Assembly (NCBI RefSeq): GCF_965363235.1
Contig: NC_134838.1
Coordinates: 13,052,441 to 13,116,440, forward strand
Reading direction: 5' to 3'
From: Mytilus galloprovincialis
Taxonomy: Eukaryota > Mollusca > Bivalvia > Mytilida > Mytilidae
Length of the DNA stretch: 64,000 nt
Below are positions 9,120 to 20,200 of the stretch, piece by piece (position 1 is the first letter of the stretch; each line of letters opens with the position of its first letter). The notes below the pieces were generated by a model. It was not told the DNA's origin. It saw only the letters and a list, made by a program, of their open reading frames with translations, and searched no databases. A program made the position numbers and the translations under genes.

Positions 9120-10635
9120 ATTTCCAGTATGCTCTGCGAAGTTCTCTCTGGACCATTTGCTTGGTTTCTTTAAATTTGGAGGTGATTTTTGGGTCAGCAG
9201 ACTTTTTCTTTTTCTTGTACAGTCTGTCTCGTCGATGGATTAACTTGCGTATATTCGGAGTGAGCCAGGGGAGGCTATCTTTCTGTTTTGCAGTTTTATG
9301 CGGGATATGATTATTTACACTCTGGTTAAGCTTGGATTTGAACAGAAACCAGAGTTCCTCCACTGAACTCCCATTTGCAGCTAATTCTTTGACCATCTGG
9401 TAGGTTTCATTCATTTCCTGTTTGATAGTTTCCCAATTTGCTTTCCTATACAAGGCTATTTTTCTTAGTCTTTGTTTCCTTAATATAGGCTTGGTGTCTA
9501 TTTCACTGAAGACAATATCATGGTTTGACACCCCAGGTATTACTTTGGTACGAGTGAAGCGTGATGGGTTGTTTGTGATCACTAGGTCCAATATATTGGG
9601 ACCTCTTGTTGGTTCCTCTACCAGTTGGACAAGGCCATTATCGTCTAAAATGTCGCCAAATTTGTAGTGTTTTTTTTGGTAAGTAGAGTCTGGTTTTAGA
9701 GTTCTTGTTAACCAGTTCCAGCCTGGAAGGTTGAAATCACCACCAACGACTATGAATGCATTTTTCGTTGTACTTGTCCGTTCTAGACTCAGTCCTAGTT
9801 CTTCAAGGCTTTCTTCGTTTGCTGTTTTTGGGTTGTAGTATGATGCAAGATACATATCTTTGTTCCCAGCTAGGCTTATTTTAGCCCACACGATTTCACA
9901 ATTGGTTTGCAGTTCAGGTACTGGTGTGCTAAGATGGTCGCTATTTATGGCTATAAGCACTCCTCCTCCTTGTATATTACGATCGTTTCTGTATATATTA
10001 TAGTTCGGTGGAAATATCTGACTATCTGTTATAGAGGGGTCTATCCATGTTTCTGTACCTAGAACAATGTCAGGTTTGGTGCTTTCAACTAGGTTTTTAA
10101 CTAGTCCTTGTTTGGATTTGATGGACTGAAAATTTACAGTAAGCATCTTGATTGGTGTTGGTTTTGCTTTGGCATGTAAATTATTTCGGTTCTTTCTCTC
10201 TGGTGTGGATGCATGCAAAGGTTTGATGCAGTCAGATGGAATTGGACTTTGTAGTGATGTATCAGACAGGATATTGAATGAATTTGACGTTGTCAATACT
10301 AGCTCAAAGCATACTGAGCTGTAATTTGGGTCACAGATTAGGCAATCCCAGGCCATGCAGCTGTCATCTGCTAGGATATTGTATGTTCGTGAGCTTATGG
10401 ATTGGCAGGAAACATGATACCATTGGTTACAGGTATCACACATAATACCTTTTTCTTCCCATGTTACGGGTTCATCACAGGTTCCGCATGGAAAAACTGA
10501 TGTATCTGGGCCTGGATTAAGGTTTATATCATTTGATATGGTTATCAGAAGCATAGATAGGTAAGCAAGATGACATGGATGTTTACAAGGTGGTTCTGTA
10601 GAGATTCCTATTTTATTTCTGAAGATGATGTTCAT
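9112..10635 (-). pseudogene. LINE ORF, N-terminal part: 2A-like motif, PHD finger, APE endonuclease
   Basis: 507 codons. Residues 36-43 read DINLNPGP, the NPGP core of 2A ribosome-skipping peptides known from some APE-type non-LTR elements, but with Asn where Glu is usual. A Cys/His finger of PHD type follows at about 50-102 (CGTC, CDTC, WYHVSC, CLIC). The APE endonuclease runs from about 162 to 380, with [24 protein letters not shown] and the terminal SNHDIVF motif. The frame ends at a premature TGA because of the indel; the next frame continues directly into the reverse transcriptase. The endonuclease nicks target DNA for target-primed reverse transcription. Start choice is the first ATG of the open frame and is not independently supported. 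Confidence 0.88.
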
Positions 10636-10727
10636 TCTGAAGTTTACCAGGATAATGTCATGTTTTGAAGCATCATTATTGTATTACAGTATTTTGCTCA
10701 ATTTTGAAGTTAGTATAGTTAAACTAT

Positions 10728-10862
10728 TTTATATGACAGTTCTTGTCCATTCGTTTTTGAAGTGTTTTGTTATTTGATTTTGCCATGTGATTATGGACTT
10801 TCCGATTAGATTTCAGTCCTCTAAGTTCAGTATTTTTGTGATTTTACTTTTTATTTGGGTCT
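10728..10862 (+). repeat. Dispersed repeat, family C fragment
   Basis: Contains the words ATGACAGTTCTTGTCCATTC, GATTTTGCCATGTGATTA and CAGTATTTTTGTGATTTTAC. The same order is seen at 27130, 28850, 30450 and 31220, and inverted at 21865. It abuts the 5' side of the LINE. Confidence 0.65.
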
Positions 10863-11058
10863 ATTTCTTTCATAAAAAAAGTCTTCTCTTTATAATATGG
10901 CCAAATCTCGAAATCTAAATCTAAGCTCCCAATATTTAAATCCATCTTCATCTTTTATTTCAACAAAAATTCGAGAATTCGAACACTGAAACTCAAATTC
11001 TAACTTAACATCGAACAACGATGGTTTGCAATACTAGGGGGAGTAACTCAAAAGAAAA

Positions 11059-11215
11059 ATGGCAACTTCCGTTTTATGTCGAGTCCAAAGTTTAATAAGG
11101 AAAGATTTATTCCTTTCGGTGTCAAGATGCTCGGTTTTGTTGAAAAATACTTATTTGGTTAAATCAAATGAGACCGATGAATGCAGTCTTGAATTTTTGG
11201 AGGGTGACAATGAAG
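11059..11215 (+). CDS. AUH: AUH exon 1
   Basis: Start codon and predicted transit peptide ([10 protein letters not shown]...), ending FLEGDNE plus one base before the donor GTAAAC. Phase 1. Reading through the donor gives the spurious longer frame to 11343. Confidence 0.88.
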
Positions 11216-14200
11216 GTAAACGAAATGAAAGCGAATCGTCGCTAACACCCCCCTTTTTTGTGTTATTTTCTTTAAAGGGTTATTTCAGACACAAGACCTT
11301 TAATGTATATAGCCTTGATCATCCCAAACAATATTACATATGAAGCAGGATGCATGTGACACTTGATTACTATTTTACATAATGTTAATATAAAAAAAAA
11401 GATGTGGTATGATTGCCAAGGACTGAAGGAGACAACTCTCCACAAAAGACCAAATGACACAGAAATTAACTATAGGTCACCATGCAGCCTTCAACAATGA
11501 GCAAATCCTATACTGCATAGTCAGCTTTAAAGGCATCAAAATTACAATGTTAAACCATTTAGCATGTTCAAACAAGAAAACTAACAGCCTAATTTCATGA
11601 ATTTATGTACAAAAAATGAATGAAACACAAATATGTAATACATAAACAAACAAACAACAACCACTGAATTACAGGCTCCTGACTTGAAATGACTTGGGAC
11701 AGTGACATACATACAAAATGTGGCAGGGTTTAAAATGTTAACAGGGTCCCAACCCTCCCCTAATCTGGGACAGTGGTGTATAAACAGTACAACATCAGAA
11801 CGAACTATAAAAATCATAAGTAAATCATATAAAAGTAGAAAGGGGTCCAATAATTATGATGTTTATCTCGGAATATAAAGGCAGGGCTCTAACCAATTGA
11901 GCCAAAGAAGATCTTCCCTAACTCTACTAGTTCATTGAAGTTAGACTACCTTTATATCTCCAGGTCTACAACAATTTTTTAATAATTTTTGTTAGACGCA
12001 AGGTGTAACAGCAAAAATTGAATATAACCTTTCTGTCATAAATAATTTACTTACTTATAATATCTACAGAGAAGTTTGTGTTTGTAAGAAGATCTATAGA
12101 CAAGTTGTGTTTGTAAGGAAAATTCATTATGACCATGTAAAAATACTTTTACCATTATCATTATATTGATATTAATCATGCTTTTTCATAAAGCTGATAA
12201 AAAAGTATGTGTCAATGAGCTACTCAAGCTGCATGTTGTGCAAGCTTTGTCCAATTATGTATAAATTATTCATGAAAAAACGCTTTCTGTGAAAAGTAAT
12301 ATATAAGGAGTCTATGAGATATAAATTGAGATAATATATCATTTGAGAAGATAGTTTTCATAATATGCTTTTAGAAAACAAAAAGACAAAATGGTGTCAT
12401 CAAACTAATGTTTATGTTGTTATCTTGATATGTGCATATGAGTGAAAAATGAAAATGTCATGATTCCTCTTTAAATTCTTAACTATAAGAATTATGTCTC
12501 CTTATATGAACCAAATGTTTTTATATTACAGGTATTGCTGTGATCTCAATGAACAGACCAAAAGCAAAGAATTCTTTAGGAAAAGTATTTCTGAGTCAGG
12601 TAGGTTTGTTATTATAATGTACATGCATATTTTGAAATTTATCTTTCAAAGATACATGAACCTTTTCAAATTTAAATTTGGCAGATCTTTATTTCTTATG
12701 TATTCTTGGTTTTTTTTTCAGTTTCAAGGCTGTATTAACAATGTAAAGTTTGAGAAAAACATAAGAGTACTGATTATTAGAAGTATGGTACCTGGTGTAT
12801 TCTGTGCAGGTAAGTACAAAATGGTTCTTAAAGTCATATGAAACGAGTGACTGGTGAAAAAATAATGTGTATCCAATTCTTGAACCAATGCATGTTTATA
12901 TCATAAACTTAGTCTTCTGTGCACAATTTTATCATTTTTTTCGTTAAGATATCGTATAATCGTCAATTTTATTTCTCTCTGTCTGTTATGGTTTAACAAA
13001 TATGGCAGTTCATTAATTGCCGTGTTTTGAAGCCGAATGTTTATCGATTGTCACCTTATAGTAAACAATCAATAAAAAGCATGGATATTGAGCACATGTT
13101 TAACATATACAATCAGATAATTGTTTACGGTATCATGTTTATTTTATTGACAGATTCATGCGTATTGCAATCACCGGATTTTTACGAGATGGGTCACTCC
13201 AAGGTCACTTGCATATACAGAAAATATGTCAGCCAATTGCTTCCTGGAAGCAAGCAATTAAAATAAAGTTAGGCTGCTAGTTTTCTTGTTTGAATTGTTT
13301 TACATTTTCATGTTGTAGCCTTATAAAGTGAACTATAAGGTATAGGGTTTTCTCATAGTTGAAAGCTGCACAGTTGCCTAAAATTTCTTACATTTAAACT
13401 ATGGTGAATAGTTGTCTTATTGGCAATCATACCACATCTTATTTTTCAATTGTCAAGAAAATCGCATAAAATGTGTGTGGTGCACTAATCTAGTACCTTA
13501 AATATCAATGATGTCATTTTGGAAAAAGAAAGGTTAGAAACACCAAAGGGAATATCAAACTCATCAGTACAAAATAAACTGACAATGCCATGGCAAAAAA
13601 AAAAAAAAACAATCAAAAGAAAAGACGCAAAATCATGAACATAAAATCTAAAGACAGATCAACACAAATGTAATATTTAAAATTAGAGTTATCTACCTTT
13701 GTCCATATTTGTAGTTGAACAAACTGCATGACAAAGGGAAGATATCTTTAATTCATACATAGTGCATGTCATGCATGTATTACATTCCAATGCTTTATAC
13801 AATGTAATACTTAATTTTTAGTTCACAATGCAAATTAATGCAATCTTTTCCTTTCAGTGCACTGATTATATTTGTTCATTAGTAGTGAATTGTATTTTGT
13901 ATATCAAATTGTAAACTTTTAGAATTTTAAAATCGCAATCAACCAGCTCATTCCTTAACAGTTACAGCCATGGTAAAGACATTTAGTATGTGGTCTATTT
14001 ATTTAAACCTAATTATAGTTAAGGAAACAAAGTATACCAGGAAAGGTATACTAAACTGAAAAAATAATCATTAAAGTAAAACAATTTTGGTTTTAGGTGC
14101 TGACTTAAAAGAGCGGGCTAAGATGACCAATGAAGAAGTAGGACCATTTGTAGCTGGACTACGACAGAGTGTGACAGATTTATCTAATATACCAATGCCA

Positions 14201-17200
14201 ACCATAGCTGCTATAGATGGTTATGCTCTCGGAGGAGGGTTAGAAATGTCTTTGGCATGTGACATGAGAACTGCATGTAATGTTTAATTATTTAATGCTA
14301 ACTTTTTAACATGTTGGTTATTTTTGTCTTTAAGAAATTAAATACATTTTACCCCTTCATTTTCTGTTGCTTAAAATATGACTCCTTCATAATCTATAAT
14401 TATACCCCTGCTCTGTTAATACATACATGACACATTTCCATTCGGTGGCATCGAATTACTGAATGTTTAGTTTCTGTTCTCTAACTTTAGTTTGACTCAA
14501 CCAAATGTTATGAAACATATACACAATACTCATTTCTAAAAAACACAGATCATGTGTGAATTTTGGTGGCGTCACTTTAAATGTTCTAGAGTAATGCCCC
14601 TTTATAAATGGAAAAATTGCTGAATGTTTTGTTTCTGTCCTCTAACTTAAGTTTGCCCGTCCAAATATTATGAAACTTATACACAATACTTATTACCTCA
14701 AAACTCAAATCAAGTACATATTTGGGTAGTGTCCTTTTACCGGTGTTTAGTTATGTTCTTTTATAACTTTAGATGATATGCAAGCAGGGGCATCAGGTGT
14801 GTCCTATGGGCACATTCCCAATTTATTTATTCCTGTTTGTCAAAAAAAAAAAAAAAAATTATGTGCATAGTATCAATAAAGTTTTCAGCAAGTGGTATGA
14901 AAAATGAACAATAAATGACTGATAAAATTTACAATAGATGAAACTATAATGATAGCTCATTGTAAAAATTTACTACACTTTTTATTATATTTCAGCAAGT
15001 AATGCCAAAATGGGTTTGGTAGAAACAAAGAGAGGAATCATACCAGGGGGTGGTAGGTATACTGTTGGGTTAATTTAGAAAAAATGTTTTTAACTTTATT
15101 ATTTTTCCATTATGAATTATATGCTAGGCAATTGGCTGAATAATTGTTGTTTGCTTAACTGTAACATACTTCTTGTGGTATATTAAATGCTCTGCATTAG
15201 ACTATTTAGACTATTTTTTTTACATATTTGTTTTCCAGTCAATCAAACTCTTATGAATTTGCACATGGTTTAGGATTCTAAATAAATGTCATTCAATCAA
15301 TCCAATGATGTATATAGGATCTTAAGAAAGTATAAAATAATATCTATCATCTACCACTGTGCTCAAACATGTAGTTCCCACTAATTTGAAGGACAGGGGT
15401 AAAATATCTAGTGTTTTGTCTAGCTTTTGAAAAGGGTATATTAATATTTTCATGAAATGGCAATAATATTAGGTAGCATGTGAGTTCAAATATATAATGT
15501 AGATTTTTACTTCAATAATTACAAGTGTATGCTATATATATTGATAGCATTGCTGATTTAAAATATTTATTTTAAAGATATAAGGGGAGACAATCAAATG
15601 TCTGTAAAAGATAATAAACAGTTGTGACATTTTCAAGTTTACTTACCTAGAAACATTTTTTTCAATTATGGTATATAAAAAACAAACGGCTAATAATATT
15701 TACAAAAGTAAGTGACTTTTTAATCAAGTGTCATGTCTTTCTCAATTTTGGAATGAAACATTTGTAAAGAAATGATATGATGTAATAATTTACATGAATG
15801 GATATACATATGCTGTTTTGTGATCTAGTGTGATTAGCTGCATCATAGCATTGAAAGTGCTTTGGTTAATTTGTAGAATGATTATTTACATTTCAGGAGG
15901 AACTCAGAGGTTAACCAGAGTTGTTGGGCCTGCACTTGCTAAAGAATTAATATATACTGCCAGAATGTTTGATGGTCATGAAGCAGCTAAACTGGGAGTA
16001 GTTAACCACTCTGTAGATCAAAATGATGCTGGGGATGCTGCTTACCAAAGGGCTGTTGAATTAGCTCTAGAAATTACACCAAATGTAAGACCTGCTTTTT
16101 GGAAAGAATTCTGTTTTTAGGCATCACCTCTACTTATAATTATAGAATAAATAATGGAAGAATTCAATTTGAGAAAAACACTGAACAACACATTAATTCA
16201 TGAATGCGCGTAGTGCATGAGATAATTATCAGTGTCTTTTAGTCACGAGTTGAATATTGTTTGATGTTTGTGAATTTTTAGACTAGTTATTCTTTTTATT
16301 ACATTGGCAAATAGCTTTATTATGAAATTGATGTAGAAAGTGTAAGGAATTATATCTGTTTCTACACATTCATAATTTGTTTTGATCCAACATAATAGAC
16401 ATCTTAACAGCACCTATTGTTGTATGACATCATAGGAGTGAAAATCCAGTACAGTGCAGTCCAATGTATCCTTGACCTAAGACTTATGACTTTACTGCAT
16501 TCAACAGATAAACCAATAATTGGATAATATTGTGTGAACACATTCATAACATACTTTTATTTCATTAAATCTTCTGTTTGTATGGTTTCACCCTTAAGAT
16601 TTTGTGTAATGTGTGTTCAAAATTAGGGAAACCCCTGCTTTGAGAGTTCCTCCAATGTCCGGTGATTTCGAACATGCCTTCCAAAAATAGGCTAAGTTTG
16701 GGTTGTTGTCTCTTTGGCACATTCCCCATTTCCATTCTCAATTTTAAAACCATAACAAGAACGATTTCATTTGTGTTACTTTGTTGATGTGACGATATCA
16801 GCTAATGCACGGTATCATCATGTTTATTTTACATGTGAATTATCGGTTTCTATTTCACTGGGAAATCAATGTAAATCACTGCAACCAATGGTATAATTTT
16901 TGTTAATCCAATTTTTCCCCATGTAAATAATCATGTTTTGAACACCAGAATAAGAGAATATATAATAAGACTATAAATATACAAATTATTATATGCTATG
17001 CTAAAACCATTCATCTTGCCCCATACATTTGATTCAAATCAATAATCAATCCTTTACATCAACTTTACATTCAGTTTAAAACAGCTTCAGAAACTTTACA
17101 TAAAACAGTCAACTCTTTTATCTTGGAAGTCAGCCGAAACAAAAGAAATAAATTGAGATATGGTACTTCGACTCGAACAATTTGAAAATTTAGAAATTAT

Positions 17201-20200
17201 TCATAAAAAATTGTTTATCCTTCGATATACTCCAATATTTGAATATTTGTATGTTCATAGTAATAAGTTTGTAAGGAATATTTTTTTTAATGATAGTTTA
17301 TTTATCTTATTATAAATTTTTTCAGGGTCCTGTAGCACTGAGAATGGCAAAGATGGCTATAAGCAAAGGTTCTGATGTAAGTGTTTTGAAATAAAGATGT
17401 ATGTTAGATAAAGCTCTAATATGTAATGGCTAATATTTCAGCCTAATTTTCAATTTAGGATTTGATGGCTACTATCACAATGAATCCCAGATTTAACAAT
17501 GGCTAGACAGGAAATAGTATTTTTGTTTGAACATTTATACAGCAGCATTGTTTTTATGAAGTTATACTAAACATTCATCTTTATTTCCCCCTATATTCAA
17601 TGAAAACATTCAAAAATATTAGTTGAAATCCAGAATATTTTGTCAATTTTCTTAAGGATGTATTCTTCTGACTTTTCAGTCTCGTTGAAATCTCGTTCTT
17701 AAATTATTTCCAAAACATGTGATAGAAGTGGAAAATATCAATGAATTTTAAAAATATTATCAGCAAACATAAATCTGTGAAAAAATTGTGTATTTACAAT
17801 GAATGGTTTTTGTGTAATCCAATTTTCAAATTTTACGACCAATCAAGCCAGTATTTTTAGCCAAAATTTTGAGAAAATTGGTGAGGGATACAAAAAATGA
17901 TTTTACAAGAATGATGTACATCCCATATCATTTTGGTCTTTTCAAGTTTCTTAGATATGTCTTTTTTCATTCATTTATAACAAAAAAGTTGAAATAATAT
18001 GCATTTTGTTTTTAAAACTGAGAAAAATCACAAAAATACAAAATTGACAGCATGGTAAATTTTACACAAAAAAGCGTCAAAACATGATGAAACTTTCTTA
18101 TATTAACACCTACCTATAGTTTTTGTAAGTAAAATTTATTCAGATTGGTCCACTTCATCTTTATAGAAAGTATGAGAAAAAGTTTAATTGTGATATTCAT
18201 GATAATAGCCCAAAAATAGGTAAAAATCGATGAAAAATGGTAAAATCATCAAAATTGGGCATTTTCAAAGGGCCGTAGCAAAAAAAGAAGTGCACCACCA
18301 TATGATTTTTTCTTCACCAATTATTTTGTTACAGTCTTATAAACCCAAAAATCAGGTTAAGAAAAAAAGTTTAATTCTAGAAATATTTGGCTCCTCAGAG
18401 GTGTACATCCTTAAATAACCTTTTTTCTACCTAATGTGCATGAATGTGGGTGAAATTACAAATTTTGAAACACTGTTTATCTTTTAATAATGAACTTGAT
18501 ATTTGGAGTAAAAAAACCTTACCAAACATGACTTTCTTCAATGTTTTACTTTTCATGCGCATATATGTATTAGTAAAATGTTTTACTCTTTATTTAAGTT
18601 TTGTTCTGGTTAGCTGATTTCCATTTTAAGTGAAATTTTAAAATGGTTCCATCAATTCTGAAATAGATAATTGTTTTGTCTGGATTAATTGTATGTTATT
18701 TCTTAACTTACAATGGCTGTTTCAGCCAAAGTAAGTTGTTTTAACTATAGTTAATTTTACATCAGAAATCCCATTTTCTTTTACATACCAGTATATGTAT
18801 AGATGGCTAATTAATTTTAGCCTGTCTGGCCCAATTGGCCGGTGGGGGGGGGGGGGGGGGGGGGGTTGCGGAATATCCTTTCGGGTATATCTGTCCCGCC
18901 AGCACTTGCCAAATCATACCCTGTTCTAACCAGAAAACATTGAAAAACATACCCCGTTCTAGACATGCTCAGAAAATGTTTCTTAAATATGATCCTGTGA
19001 TAGACCATATAAAATATATGCAGTTCTTGACCTGGGTTCTAGACTGTATCTTATACAGTTGAATAAGCAATCCTGTTCTAGATAAATACAAAAAAAGACC
19101 AAGTGCTCATCAGCAGGGCATAAAAAGCCACACTGTTCTAACCAGCAGGACATGAAAAGGGGACGATGTTCTGTTCTAACCAGCAGGACATGAAAAGGGG
19201 ACGATGTTCTGTTCTAACCAGCAGGGCATGAAAAGGAGACGTTGTTCTGTTCTAACCAGCAGGGCATGAAAAGGCAACCCTGTTTTGCGCCACACTCCTA
19301 CCACTAACAATATAGGAAGTAACACCCCCCCCCCCCCCGGGACAATTGGCCAATTCCTTGAAGTTATTGTCTTTGAAAGACAATTTTAACTCACAGGGTC
19401 TACAAATAAGTCCTTAAAGGAGTTTTTTCACTTGATAGACAATGGTTTGCTCTTTTTGCCAGAGGCTATTAGAAAAAGTATAATTGTGTTGTATCATTTT
19501 TATGCAAAAATTACAGGTGAACAATCCAGTTTCATTAGAGCCTCTAAATTCTTTAGTTGATCAGAATGATCTTTCCAGATCTTCAAACATATTTTGATTG
19601 AAGAAGTACAAGTCTACTATTTATTGTAGTTTTCATCTTGTATAATTACAGGTGGATCTCACAAGTGGTATGGGATTTGAAGAATGTGGTTATGCTCAGG
19701 TAATTATCAAATTTACTAGTAAGAACACACACATAAAAGTATATAAGCATAACATGATATATTTACAGAAAATCTTTGTTTTTGGAGGAATTTATTAAGT
19801 TATTTTGTTGACATTTTGGATATGATAAAGTAGCAGTCAAGAAGATGCCTGCAGTTCATATGATCCTTTAGTTCACAAATCATATGTAAGGCAAATCAGC
19901 TATTTAAATATTAACACATCTATACAATTAAACGAGAAGACCTCATTTTGTGTGTCGCTTCTCTTCCTTCCACAATGAATTAATCATCATGCCTTTGTGT
20001 TCTATAGGTACAATGCATAGTCGCATTTGTCATCTATTTTTATGACTATTAAGTTTGAGTTATTTTGGGAGAAAATGAAAATAAAGGCGTCCGGATCAAC
20101 TTATAAGTCATTCAAGACTTCTGGTTTAAATTTTCACATACTTTTCACAATACTCGGGGACAGGACAATAATTTTATAGACTCTCTATATAATATAGCAG

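Larger units (their letters stand above)
7344..10635 (-). mobile_element. Non-LTR retrotransposon (CR1/Jockey-like), nearly full-length coding region
   Basis: On the minus strand about 1,097 codons can be followed in the order 2A-like motif, PHD-type zinc finger, APE endonuclease, reverse transcriptase and C-terminal domain. That is the layout of CR1-group LINEs. Only two lesions interrupt it: a one-base frameshift near 9119-9120 and an in-frame TAA at 7815-7817. All catalytic motifs I can check are intact, so the insertion is young. The 5' end lies upstream of 10635. It sits about 400 bases upstream of the AUH start and is transcribed in the opposite direction. Confidence 0.9.

Noticed and set aside
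11886..11935. Functional tRNA gene
   Set aside because: Only the A-box/D-arm region matches; no B box or complete cloverleaf can be drawn.
15830..15896. N-terminal extension of the frame before AUH exon 6
   Set aside because: It is intronic read-through; the ACATTTCAG acceptor at 15896 restores the conserved GGGGTQRL loop.
18817..19062. Gly- or Pro-rich small proteins
   Set aside because: They are translations of the poly-G tract and its complement.
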